This document shows positions 17,578-25,511 of a stretch of DNA of 64,000 nucleotides, piece by piece; the stretch's first letter is position 1, and each line of letters starts with the position of its first letter. Position numbers and translations under genes: made by a program. The stretch lies in assembly GCF_900313035.1 (NCBI RefSeq), contig NZ_OMPS01000021.1, positions 1-64,000 on the forward strand, written 5' to 3'. Below the pieces are notes generated by a model that made no database searches, was not told the origin of the DNA, and saw only the letters and a list, made by a program, of their open reading frames with translations. The stretch comes from Ruegeria sp. EL01 (GTDB lineage Bacteria; Pseudomonadota; Alphaproteobacteria; Rhodobacterales; Rhodobacteraceae).

Positions 17578-17593
17578 CGGTCGGAGACCACGA

Positions 17594-17827
17594 ATGACGA
17601 ATATGGTTTGGAAACGGAACGAGGTCGAAAGCCCTTGCATCCAGATCTGCGTCGTCCATCCGACCGAGAAGATATGCACAGGCTGCTATCGGACCATCGA
17701 CGAAATCTCCAGATGGTCCAAAATGGACAGCACCGAGCGAGCCGAGGTGATGGCGGACCTACCAGAGCGCAAACCGCGGCTGAGCAAGCGGCGCGGCGGA
17801 CGCGCGGCGAGGTTGAGCAAGTCGTAA
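17594..17827 (+). CDS. DUF1289 domain-containing small protein
   Basis: 77 residues. The motif SPCIQICVVHPTEKICTGCY, followed by RTIDEISRW, is the DUF1289 signature, with four cysteines that probably bind a metal or Fe-S cluster. The C-terminus is strongly basic (KRRGGRAARLSKS). The gene starts 16 bases after ruvX and has GGAG upstream. Function of the family is not established; it is frequent in alphaproteobacteria and may be co-transcribed with ccmI-ruvX. Confidence 0.85.
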   Translation: MTNMVWKRNEVESPCIQICVVHPTEKICTGCYRTIDEISRWSKMDSTERAEVMADLPERKPRLSKRRGGRAARLSKS

Positions 17828-17845
17828 GACCTTTGCCCTGATCGG

Positions 17846-18064
17846 CTATTTTGGGGAATTTTTCGCCGCTTGAACTTGGCAAACATCCGTGTTGGACACA
17901 AATTGCTTGCCCCTCAACTCGGACCGAAACAGCTCGATAATCTCGGACTGATTTGTGGTTGGCGTCTGAACATGCGCCTCGGGCCCAGAACGTAGGTCAC
18001 CGGGTATGGACAAGGTCAAACTGCGCCCCTGGAACATGTTCTTTACAAACGACTTAACCTGCAT
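17846..18064 (-). CDS. hypothetical small protein
   Basis: A 72-residue frame starting MQVKSFVKNMFQGRSLTLSI at 18064, with AAGGTG about eight bases upstream. It contains PTTNQSEIIELFRSELRGKQF, a plausible amphipathic helix, but no recognisable domain. A longer frame to 18169 is possible without a good ribosome-binding site. It is convergent with the DUF1289 gene. It could be a real orphan gene or a chance frame. Confidence 0.4.
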   Translation of the reverse strand: MQVKSFVKNMFQGRSLTLSIPGDLRSGPEAHVQTPTTNQSEIIELFRSELRGKQFVSNTDVCQVQAAKNSPK

Positions 18065-18423
18065 TTCAGCACCTTGGCTTGGTTTGTCCTGCGTCGCTGT
18101 AGATCTGGTCTGAACTCTGAGGGGGGAGAAAAGAGCCCGAGAACAACGGTTGAGTGAGTGGCGACCCACAGCGACGCAATGCGAGTTGTTAGAATTCCCG
18201 TTGGTTTTGAGGGAATGTTTTTGTTATTTTACTTCCTTGACTAGTCAATCAAGAAAAAAACTCAAAAACCCACACCTTCCGTAGCGTCAGCAACAAAAAA
18301 TTCGCCGTGAAGTCCCAGAGTGATTTACAAGACATCCATGCATCGAAGGTTTGGTGTCAAAAATCGCGCGATTCGATTCGCGTTCCAGAAAAACACTCGA
18401 CCAGCTTTGACCCCGACAAAAGG
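18065..18423. other. AT-rich intergenic region, no gene seen
   Basis: Around 359 bp with low GC, especially 18200-18310, and no credible frame on either strand. It holds a 12-bp perfect palindrome TTGACTAGTCAA at 18237-18248, which could be a regulatory site, flanked by poly-T and poly-A tracts. It lies upstream of the small minus-strand frame ending 17846 and downstream of the SpoIIAA-like gene. No tRNA or strong terminator was found. Confidence 0.5.
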
Positions 18424-19152
18424 TTACCCGGTAGCCAACCAACTTTTGGCGTTTTCATAGTCTTCAGACGCAAAAAACTGCGTCCGGGTTCCCAACACAT
18501 GACTGGCCACTCTTTGCGCCATGTGTTGCCAGGATTTGTCTCCGACAATGGCTGCGCGGTCCAGCATCCCGATATGCCGGCTGGCCAACCTGAAATGAGC
18601 CGCAAGAGCCGAAAGCCCCTGCCAGCCGTCAAATTCTCTCAGATCAATCAACAGGCGAAAGCCCTGCCGGTCCTGCAACAGGGCATCCAAATCCTTTTCG
18701 GTTTGTTTGTAGTCCTCGGGATCAAGCTTGCCCAACAGGCTCACCTGAACACAGGGGCCACCCAGATCGGTAACGTGAATTGACCCGAGTGACTCGCGCA
18801 TCCAGCGGCGGGCGGCTTCCAGTTCTGCCATTTCGAATACCTGAACCGGACAAGGCAGGATCGGAGCGGCAAGACGAATACTCGTCTGCACCCACCCCTG
18901 ATCCGCCACAACAGCAATCCGTTCGAATCCACGCCAATGGCTTAGGCCCAGCTTGGTATCCGACCACGCCGCACCCAGATCGTAGCCTTTGAATTCTGGC
19001 TGGACGATTGCCAGCAAACGCACCGCATCATGTTCCGCCAAGGCCGCCTCGATCGCAGGAACCAGAGTGTTGGTGTAGTCCGCGCTGGTGACTTCTCCGG
19101 ACAGTTCAACTTCGATCAGTGCGCCATCAGAATTTGTGTGAACCGTAATCAT
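18424..19152 (-). CDS. tandem SpoIIAA-like (STAS/Sec14-type) domain protein
   Basis: 242 residues. Two similar domains follow one another: the first about 1-120 (IEVELSGEVTSADYTNTLVP ... FERIAVVADQGWVQ ... VFEMAELEAARRWM), the second about 125-242 (VQVSLLGKLDPEDYKQ ... LDRAAIVGDKSWQHM ... FFASEDYENAKSWL). Each matches the SpoIIAA-like family (DUF3478), whose single-domain members bind non-polar ligands in a STAS-like fold. The N-terminal half alone has FKGYDLGAAWSD; the second has FDGWQGLSALAAHF at the same place. The ribosome-binding site GAGGG precedes the ATG. No partner gene is evident. Confidence 0.78.
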   Translation of the reverse strand: MITVHTNSDGALIEVELSGEVTSADYTNTLVPAIEAALAEHDAVRLLAIVQPEFKGYDLGAAWSDTKLGLSHWRGFERIAVVADQGWVQTSIRLAAPILPCPVQVFEMAELEAARRWMRESLGSIHVTDLGGPCVQVSLLGKLDPEDYKQTEKDLDALLQDRQGFRLLIDLREFDGWQGLSALAAHFRLASRHIGMLDRAAIVGDKSWQHMAQRVASHVLGTRTQFFASEDYENAKSWLATG

Positions 19153-19188
19153 GGGTCAAATCCCTCAATATCTATGAATGACAAAACG

Positions 19189-19974
19189 TTAGGGGAGTTT
19201 GATCCATTCGGCTACACCCCCGGTAAACTCCGGGCGGAAATAGGCGATCATCCGTCCATCAGGGCCCGCAGCTGCGTCCGCCCCCCATGGTGCCACCCCG
19301 TGCAGGCAGTGGCGATGCAACAGATATGCCTCGCCGGGTTTGGCGGGCAATTCGATCCGGCGACAGGTTTCAAATACTTCACGCCGTGCAACCTGATAGA
19401 TATCGGTGATGTCTACCTCGTGCAGGGTGTCGTGCGGGTGATCTGAAAGAGCACGTTCAAACGCGTCGCGGATGAGGATATGGCTCCCCTCCCACAAGAC
19501 CATCGGCGCGGCGTCCTCGCTTGTTTCGGTTAGCGGAATACCCAGAATCCAGGCATGGGGTTCGTCGACCCTGCGACGCCGATCCGGCCCCATCGGGCGC
19601 AATCCGTCCACATGCGCCGCATCGCGGTTTCGGCGATACCGACCCGCCGCTTCGCTTTCGCCCCTGCGCGGACGCGGGTAGCCGGGATAGATGACCGAGA
19701 CCTGCCCTTTGTGCAAAGGCAAACCGCCATATTGATCAGTTAGGAAGTCCATGGCCAGGCCAGACAATGGCTGGGACCGCGCCACCTTGCCCTCGGCATC
19801 GTTGGGCAGGGCGTCCACCCCTACAAACCAGGTGCCTTCACAATCCATCCATTCGGCAAATGCTGGATCAGTGACGGATGCGCGGGCCACAGGCAGAGCA
19901 TGGCCGACCCACTCTGCCACTGCTGGATCATAGGGAAATTTCAGCCAGCCCTTGGACCAGAAATCTCTCACCAC
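19189..19974 (-). CDS. phytanoyl-CoA dioxygenase family protein
   Basis: 261 residues from a GTG start that overlaps the end of the TauE/SafE gene by seven bases. The iron-binding HxD motif is in DAAHVDGLRP, and the second histidine is in LLHRHCLHGVAPW; an arginine downstream (YFRPEFTGG) fits 2-oxoglutarate binding. Members of this family hydroxylate varied small molecules using Fe(II) and 2-oxoglutarate. The substrate is not indicated by context. Translational coupling to the exporter gene suggests a shared compound, but this is inference. Confidence 0.8.
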   Translation of the reverse strand: MVRDFWSKGWLKFPYDPAVAEWVGHALPVARASVTDPAFAEWMDCEGTWFVGVDALPNDAEGKVARSQPLSGLAMDFLTDQYGGLPLHKGQVSVIYPGYPRPRRGESEAAGRYRRNRDAAHVDGLRPMGPDRRRRVDEPHAWILGIPLTETSEDAAPMVLWEGSHILIRDAFERALSDHPHDTLHEVDITDIYQVARREVFETCRRIELPAKPGEAYLLHRHCLHGVAPWGADAAAGPDGRMIAYFRPEFTGGVAEWIKLP

Positions 19975-20795
19975 CCCAATGCCTTGCGTAACATGTTTAA
20001 TGCTACCAGAGTCAGGAACACCGCGAATACACGTTTCAACGGTTTTGGGTCCATCGCATGGGCCAGTTTGACCCCCCAGGGCGCTGTGATCATTGTCATC
20101 GCCACGACGATTCCAAAGGCGACAAGGTTAACTGCTCCGATGGTCCAGGGTGGTCGATGGTCCGCGTTGATGTCCAGAAACAGAAAACCGAAAACAGACG
20201 GCACCGCGATGATCACACCAAACCCGGCCGCCGTCGCCACCGCCCTGTGAATGGGGGTGTTGTATAGGCTCATCAACGGGACGCCAAAACTGCCACCCCC
20301 GATCCCCATCAGGACGGATAGAAACCCAACCGATGGCGACAGCGCAGCGCGCCTGAACCCTTTTGGCATAGCATCGCCCAGCCGCCATTTCGAGCGGCCA
20401 AGCCCCAGATAAGCACCAATCACCATACCCAAAACACCAAACAACGCCTGCAGCGCTTCGGTTCGCAGCGCAGAGGCAGCCAAAACGCCAAAGATGGCTC
20501 CAATTGCAATACCGGGCCCCCAGCCACGCAGGATATCCCAATCCACGGCGCCCTTTTTGTTATGGGCCAGTACGGATCGGATCGATGTGACGATAATGGT
20601 GGCAAGTGAGGTGGCCAGGCACAATTGCATCAGTTGCGGGCCGCCGTATCCAAGCGTCTGAAACGTATAAAAAAAGGCGGGCACCAGAACGATACCGCCG
20701 CCGACCCCCAAAAGTCCGGCCAGCACGCCGGCCAGCGCCCCGATCACAAGCAAAAGGCCCAACATCTGGGCCAGCAACATCGTCTCGGGCATCAT
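19968..20795 (-). CDS. TauE/SafE family sulfite/anion exporter
   Basis: 275 residues with about eight hydrophobic segments. The hallmark glycine-rich repeats of the family are visible: AGLLGVGGGIVLVPAFFY near residue 25 and GIGGGSFGVPLMSLY near 165. Members export sulfite, sulfoacetate or similar anions across the inner membrane. It lies 36 bp downstream of dusA and overlaps the dioxygenase gene, making a probable three-gene transcript. Confidence 0.88.
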   Translation of the reverse strand: MMPETMLLAQMLGLLLVIGALAGVLAGLLGVGGGIVLVPAFFYTFQTLGYGGPQLMQLCLATSLATIIVTSIRSVLAHNKKGAVDWDILRGWGPGIAIGAIFGVLAASALRTEALQALFGVLGMVIGAYLGLGRSKWRLGDAMPKGFRRAALSPSVGFLSVLMGIGGGSFGVPLMSLYNTPIHRAVATAAGFGVIIAVPSVFGFLFLDINADHRPPWTIGAVNLVAFGIVVAMTMITAPWGVKLAHAMDPKPLKRVFAVFLTLVALNMLRKALGW

Positions 20796-20831
20796 TCCCC
20801 CAGTCCGGCATTGAACCGGAGTTTCCGTCGA

Positions 20832-21827
20832 TCAAACCTCAGCCAAAGGTGCCACACGGTCCAGCGCCTGCAACATAACCTCGGGCCCCGCCCCGTCATG
20901 CACCGCCCCTTCAGACAAGGCCCGCCGCCAAGCCCGCGCGCCGGGCCGTCCAGCAAACAGCCCAAGCATGTGACGTGTGATTTGGTGCAGTCGCCCGCCA
21001 TTGGCAATATGCCGTTCGACATAAGGAACCATTTGTCGAACAATGGCAATCGGATCACGGGCAGTTCCGGTCTGGAAAATGCGTGTGTCCGCCTCGGACA
21101 AGATATCTGTTGGCTGATGATACGCCGCTCGTCCGATCATCACGCCATCTAGACCCGCATCCAAATGCGCCTGTGCCTCATCCAATGACGTGACGCCCCC
21201 ATTTAGGGAAATGTGCAGATCTGGAAAATCAGTTTTCATCTGGTGGACCAGATCGTAGTCCAAAGGCGGAATGTCCCGGTTTTCCTTCGGGCTGAGGCCC
21301 TTAAGCCAAGCCTTGCGCGCATGAATCGTGACGCGCTGACACCCAGCTGCGCGGATTTGTTCTAGAAACACGGGTAAAATGTCCTTCGGTTCCTGCTCGT
21401 CAACACCAATCCGGCACTTTACGGTCACGTCCACGTCCACCGCTTCGCACATCGTCGCGACACATTCCGCGACCCGTGCCGGGTCTTTCATCAACACGGC
21501 ACCAAATGTACCCGACTGAACCCGGTCCGACGGGCAGCCACAATTCAGATTGATCTCATCATATCCCGCATCCGCCCCAAGCTGTGCCGCTTGCGCAAGT
21601 TCTTCCGGATCCGATCCCCCAAGCTGCAAGGCAACCGGGTGCTCAGCATCATTGTACTCCAACAAATGCAAGGCCCCGCCACGGACCAAGGCCGGAGCAG
21701 TTACCATCTCGGTATACAGCAGCGCTTCCGAGCTCAGCAGCCGATGCAGGTACCGGCAGTGGTGATCCGTCCAATCCATCATGGGTGCCACGCTTAAACG
21801 CGCTGCTTTGTTCGCCTTGCCAGTCAC
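20832..21827 (-). CDS. dusA: tRNA dihydrouridine(20/20a) synthase DusA
   Basis: 331 residues from a GTG start. The FMN-dependent TIM barrel begins LSVAPMMDWTDHHCRYLHRL; the catalytic cysteine lies in INLNCGCPSDRVQSG, and the subfamily markers VTVKCRIGVDEQ, HARKAWLKGLSPKENR and GVMIGRAAYHQP are all typical of DusA. The enzyme reduces U20/U20a in the tRNA D-loop with NADPH. First gene of a group with tauE/safE and phyH. Confidence 0.94.
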   Translation of the reverse strand: MTGKANKAARLSVAPMMDWTDHHCRYLHRLLSSEALLYTEMVTAPALVRGGALHLLEYNDAEHPVALQLGGSDPEELAQAAQLGADAGYDEINLNCGCPSDRVQSGTFGAVLMKDPARVAECVATMCEAVDVDVTVKCRIGVDEQEPKDILPVFLEQIRAAGCQRVTIHARKAWLKGLSPKENRDIPPLDYDLVHQMKTDFPDLHISLNGGVTSLDEAQAHLDAGLDGVMIGRAAYHQPTDILSEADTRIFQTGTARDPIAIVRQMVPYVERHIANGGRLHQITRHMLGLFAGRPGARAWRRALSEGAVHDGAGPEVMLQALDRVAPLAEV

Positions 21828-21953
21828 AAAAACGACTCCGTCGCACAGGGGTTTGCGGTCCTATTTGCCTGTCTCGAAAGATCGGTGATCCGAATCGGGC
21901 CGGAGAGGACTAACATAATCTAACCCGCCCTTCCCACTGGTGACCCGACGAAT

Positions 21954-22577
21954 TCACACGCCAGCTTTCTCGGTTTTGGCATCATATCGGCTGATCATCA
22001 TCTCGACGCTGTTTTCAATCGTCTCTGCCATTTCTGATCGGCTGAGAACTTGGCCCGTGAACAGCATGGGCCAGAACGCGCGGGCCTTGATCAAACCAAT
22101 GAATTCACGCCCGGCCTGTTCGGGGTTTCCGATCTGCAATTGACCATCTTCAGACGCATCGCGCAGCATGTCGATAAAAGTGGCGGTCTTGTCCAACTTG
22201 CCCTGTGCCTCGGCCGCTAACACGGGATTGCGCAGGGTCTCGCTTATGACCATACGCGACATCGCAATGACATCGGGCAGCATGAGAATACGACCCTCGG
22301 CCCAGGCCAGCTCTGTCAATTGCTCGCGAACGCAACGTCCTTTTTCGTATCGGATCTCCAAAACTTCGGCAAACCGACTCGACAGTTCGATCACAATCGA
22401 GCGGAAGAGGTTTTCTTTACTTTCGAAGTACTTATACAGCGTACGCTTGGACACCTCGGCCCGCGCCGAGATGCGATCCATACTGGATGCGGCAAAGCCC
22501 TTTTCCTGAAACTCGGCCACCGCAGCTTCGATGATCTGTGCGCGCTTGGACGCGTTTGGTACACTGCATTCGTTCAT
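21954..22577 (-). CDS. TetR/AcrR family transcriptional regulator
   Basis: 207 residues. The N-terminal helix-turn-helix is typical: RAQIIEAAVAEFQEKGFAAS then MDRISARAEVSKRTLYKYFE (residues about 12-55). The C-terminal half (AEGRILMLPDVIAMSRMVIS, EAQGKLDKTATFIDML) resembles the AefR-like TetR_C_7 group. It is divergent from the molybdenum hydroxylase genes, and the 139-bp gap holds two near-identical palindromes, so local control of both directions is the simplest reading. The ligand is unknown; the target enzymes suggest an aromatic N-heterocycle or an aldehyde. Confidence 0.9.
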   Translation of the reverse strand: MNECSVPNASKRAQIIEAAVAEFQEKGFAASSMDRISARAEVSKRTLYKYFESKENLFRSIVIELSSRFAEVLEIRYEKGRCVREQLTELAWAEGRILMLPDVIAMSRMVISETLRNPVLAAEAQGKLDKTATFIDMLRDASEDGQLQIGNPEQAGREFIGLIKARAFWPMLFTGQVLSRSEMAETIENSVEMMISRYDAKTEKAGV

Positions 22578-22620
22578 GTCAGAGCTATAGACCTATTGAC
22601 GCGCCTGGGTCAAACACCAC

Positions 22621-22638
22621 GTAAACTCGGCAGTTTAC
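22621..22638. promoter_or_regulatory. operator-like palindrome 1 (GTAAAC-N6-GTTTAC)
   Basis: GTAAACTCGGCAGTTTAC, an 18-bp site with perfect GTAAAC/GTTTAC half-sites. It lies 44 bp upstream of the TetR start and 79 bp upstream of the 2Fe-2S subunit start. A second copy with the same half-sites and six-base spacing starts 41 bp further on. TetR-type dimers bind palindromes of about this size, so this is the likely operator of the adjacent regulator. Confidence 0.7.
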
Positions 22639-22661
22639 ACCCTTGAAGATCTGTGCGACTT

Positions 22662-22679
22662 GTAAACCCGCCAGTTTAC
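22662..22679. promoter_or_regulatory. operator-like palindrome 2 (GTAAAC-N6-GTTTAC)
   Basis: GTAAACCCGCCAGTTTAC repeats the architecture of the site at 22621-22638: identical half-sites, six-base spacer, centre-to-centre distance 41 bp (about four helical turns). It lies 38 bp before the ATG of the 2Fe-2S subunit. Two same-face sites suggest cooperative binding of two dimers by the divergent TetR protein. Confidence 0.7.
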
Positions 22680-22716
22680 CGATTCAGGAAACCAGCGCGA
22701 ACAGGAGAGTCCCCCT

Positions 22717-23181
22717 ATGGCTTTGACTTTGAAATTGAACGGCGAAACCCACACGGTCGATGCCGAACCCGGCACGCCCTTGTTGTGGGTGATCCGGGAT
22801 GAACTTAAGCTGACCGGAACCAAATTCGGCTGCGGCGTCGCCTCATGCGGCGCCTGCACCGTGCATGTGAACGGCGAGCCGACACGCTCGTGCCAGACCT
22901 ACATCGAAGACGTTGAAGATGCCGAAATCACCACAATCGAAGCCATCGGCGATGACAAGATCGGTGCTGCAGTTCAGCAGGCCTGGGTAGAGCTGGATGT
23001 GGTTCAGTGCGGCTATTGCCAGTCGGGTCAGGTGATGTCGGCCGTTGGGTTGCTGTCCGAGAACCCAAAACCATCCGCCGATGAAATCGACGCATACATG
23101 CATGGTAATGCCTGCAGATGCGCCACCTATCAACGCATCCGCGCCGGCATTCAACGCGCATCTGACATTCTGGAGGCCTGA
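22717..23181 (+). CDS. (2Fe-2S)-binding subunit of a xanthine dehydrogenase-family molybdenum hydroxylase (IorA-like)
   Basis: 154 residues. The plant-ferredoxin-type cluster is in GCGVASCGACTVHVNGEPTRSC (about residues 40-62), and the second cluster in QCGYCQSGQVMSAVGLL plus GNACRCATYQRI (about 100-140). This is the small subunit of isoquinoline 1-oxidoreductase-like and related aldehyde dehydrogenases that lack a separate FAD subunit. It passes electrons from the Mo centre of the large subunit to an external acceptor, probably cytochrome c. AGGAG precedes the ATG, and the large subunit gene follows after three bases. Confidence 0.92.
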   Translation: MALTLKLNGETHTVDAEPGTPLLWVIRDELKLTGTKFGCGVASCGACTVHVNGEPTRSCQTYIEDVEDAEITTIEAIGDDKIGAAVQQAWVELDVVQCGYCQSGQVMSAVGLLSENPKPSADEIDAYMHGNACRCATYQRIRAGIQRASDILEA

Positions 23182-23184
23182 TCC

Positions 23185-25371
23185 ATGACCATCAACACCT
23201 CCCGCCGTGGATTTTTGAAAAGCGCCGCAGCTGCTGGTGCCGTCTTGCTGGTCGGCGCACGCACCGATGGCGCGCTGGCGGCAGCTACAACGGAATCCGC
23301 GCAGTTCAACCCGTTCGTGAAAATTGACGCGGATGGCACAGTCACCGCCATCGTCAAGCATTTTGAAAAGGGCCAAGGTCCTGCGACCGGCCTGCCAACG
23401 TTGATCGCAGAAGAAATCGGTCTGCGCATGGACCAGATCGAATACGAATTCGCCCCGTCCAACCCGCAGATCTACAACAATCTCCTGTTTGGTCCGTTTC
23501 AGGGCACCGGCGGATCAACCGCAATGGCGAACTCGTGGATGCAATACCGCCAAGCTGGTGCCGCCGCCCGCGAAATGCTGGTCACCGCCGCCGCACAAAG
23601 CTGGGGTGTGGACGCGTCCACCGTTACGATCGAAGAAGGTATCGTCAAAGCTGGCGACAAATCTGCCCCGATCAGCAAATTCGTTGCTGCAGCCTCTCAG
23701 CTGGAAGCCCCAGTTGAACCACTCCTGAAAGATCCATCAGAATTCCGCTTGATCGGCAACGAGGCCGTGCGACGCAAGGATTCGGCCATCAAAGGGAACG
23801 GGCAAGCGATGTATGCGATGGACGTCCATCTGCCCAACCAGATGATCGCCATGATCAAGCGTCCTGAATCGAAAGGCGGGCTTGCCGTCAGCTTTGATGA
23901 CAGCGGGTCGAAAGAAGTGAAAGGCTATTTCAATGCGGCGGTCCTGCCGAACCAGGCCGGCGTTGCGGTGTATGCTGAAAACACATGGGCCGCGATTCAG
24001 GCGCGTGATGCGTTGGAGGTCGAATGGGACATGTCCGCAGCGGAAACGCGCGACTCGGATCAGATCAAGGCCGAGATCATTGCGGCCCTGGACGCCGAAC
24101 CAACCTACAATGTGAACAACGCCGATGCGGCGGCAATTGCTGCGGCGATTGGTGGCGCAGACAAGGTGGTGGAAAAAACCTTTTATTTCCCCTTGCTGGC
24201 CCATGCAGCAATGGAGCCGCTGAACTGCACCATCGAGCAAACCGCCGAAGGCAACATTGTTCTGCATGATGGCAGCCAGATGCCCACAGGTCCGCATATG
24301 GCCTACCAGCAAATCTTTGAACTGCCAGCCGAAAAGATCCAGATCAACACGATGCTGGCAGGTGGATCCTTCGGACGACGTGCCACGCCGGATGCGGATT
24401 ATCAGGTTGAGGCGGGTCTGGCTTTTGTGGTCACCGACCGGACACGCCCGGTCAAGTTGGTCTGGACGCGGGAAGACGACATGCGCAGCGGATACTACCG
24501 CCCTGCGTTTGGCCACAAGGTCCGCGTTGGGCTGGATGCTGACGGCAACATCGTTGGGTGGCATCATCAGGTAGCTGGACAATCGATCATGAAAGGCACA
24601 GCATTTGAATCCTTCGCGGTTCATGACGGTGTCGATCACAGCTCGATCGAGGGTATCGCGGACAGCCCCTACAATATCCCAGGCATGGCCTTGGGTTTGA
24701 CCGACACGCCAAAGGCAACATCAGTTTTGTGGTGGCGCTCGGTCGGCCATACTCACACAGCCTACACGATGGAAACGATGATGGATCTCGCGGCGCAAGC
24801 CGCAGGGCGGGATCCTGTCGAATTCCGACTGGCGCACCTGGCGGATGATGCCGATGCCGACCAGAAACGAAAGGCGGGCGTGCTGAAACTGGTCGCTGAG
24901 AAAGCCGGATGGGGCAAAGCGCCAGCTGGTCGGACGCAGGGCATCGCGGTGCATAAGTCCTTCGGGTCTTACGCCGCTCAGGTTGTCGAAGTATCGGGCG
25001 ACCCTGAAAACGGTGTTCGGATCGAAAAGGTCACCTGTGCCGTTGACTGCGGCATTGCAGTGAACCCCGATGTGGTGCGTGCCCAGATGGAAGGCGGGAT
25101 CGGCTATGGCATCGGTCATGTGATGCGCGATCAGATTACGCTGACAAATGGCGCTGTGGATCAGTTCAACTTCCCCGACTATGAACCGCTGCGGATCGGG
25201 GACATCGCCGCAATTGATGTGCATATCGTACCGTCAGCAGAGGCTCCGACAGGCGTAGGCGAACCCGGCACGCCGCCGTCGGCCCCTGCCCTGGCAAACG
25301 CGATCAGCGCGCTGTCAGGTGTCCACGTCGCGGAATTGCCGATGGTCGAAAATGGGGTCAACTTCTTCTGA
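23185..25371 (+). CDS. Tat-exported molybdopterin-binding subunit of a xanthine dehydrogenase-family hydroxylase (IorB-like)
   Basis: 728 residues. The N-terminus TINTSRRGFLKSAAAAGAVL is a twin-arginine signal (SRRGFLK), so the enzyme complex is likely periplasmic. Mo-cofactor signatures include GPFQGTGGSTAMANSW, MLAGGSFGRRATPDADYQ, WWRSVGHTHTAYTMET and the C-terminal GVGEPGTPPSAPALANA, whose glutamate would be the catalytic base. The size and the partner with two 2Fe-2S clusters match IorB-type enzymes that hydroxylate N-heteroaromatics or oxidise aldehydes. No maturation factor such as XdhC is next to it. Confidence 0.9.
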   Translation: MTINTSRRGFLKSAAAAGAVLLVGARTDGALAAATTESAQFNPFVKIDADGTVTAIVKHFEKGQGPATGLPTLIAEEIGLRMDQIEYEFAPSNPQIYNNLLFGPFQGTGGSTAMANSWMQYRQAGAAAREMLVTAAAQSWGVDASTVTIEEGIVKAGDKSAPISKFVAAASQLEAPVEPLLKDPSEFRLIGNEAVRRKDSAIKGNGQAMYAMDVHLPNQMIAMIKRPESKGGLAVSFDDSGSKEVKGYFNAAVLPNQAGVAVYAENTWAAIQARDALEVEWDMSAAETRDSDQIKAEIIAALDAEPTYNVNNADAAAIAAAIGGADKVVEKTFYFPLLAHAAMEPLNCTIEQTAEGNIVLHDGSQMPTGPHMAYQQIFELPAEKIQINTMLAGGSFGRRATPDADYQVEAGLAFVVTDRTRPVKLVWTREDDMRSGYYRPAFGHKVRVGLDADGNIVGWHHQVAGQSIMKGTAFESFAVHDGVDHSSIEGIADSPYNIPGMALGLTDTPKATSVLWWRSVGHTHTAYTMETMMDLAAQAAGRDPVEFRLAHLADDADADQKRKAGVLKLVAEKAGWGKAPAGRTQGIAVHKSFGSYAAQVVEVSGDPENGVRIEKVTCAVDCGIAVNPDVVRAQMEGGIGYGIGHVMRDQITLTNGAVDQFNFPDYEPLRIGDIAAIDVHIVPSAEAPTGVGEPGTPPSAPALANAISALSGVHVAELPMVENGVNFF

Positions 25372-25438
25372 CCTATATATCCCCGCGCCGGTCCCCTCGT
25401 GGACTGGCGCGGGGAGTCTCTATTTTCCGATCAGAAAT

Positions 25439-25452
25439 AATTTGATCAAATT
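25439..25452. promoter_or_regulatory. 14-bp operator-like palindrome (AATTTGATCAAATT), copy 1
   Basis: A perfect 14-bp palindrome 60 bp upstream of the first glutamine synthetase-like gene. The identical sequence occurs at 26868-26881 before the amidotransferase-puuA-puuB group. Both are followed by a similar downstream context (TTCGTGAC and TCGGTGAC). A regulator of the gamma-glutamyl polyamine pathway is the natural candidate, but no regulator gene is present in the window. Confidence 0.7.
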
Positions 25453-25511
25453 TCGTGACAAGTTGGAACACCTCCAGTACATCTCGGGTAATGAGAGGAA
25501 CGGAGGCCCCA

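Noticed and set aside
18237-18248. Palindrome TTGACTAGTCAA as an operator
   Set aside because: Only one copy and no gene with a credible promoter nearby; kept as a remark in the intergenic entry.
23737-24639. 300-codon open frame on the minus strand
   Set aside because: It is antisense to the well-supported molybdopterin-binding subunit; its product is His/Arg-rich and lacks any domain.
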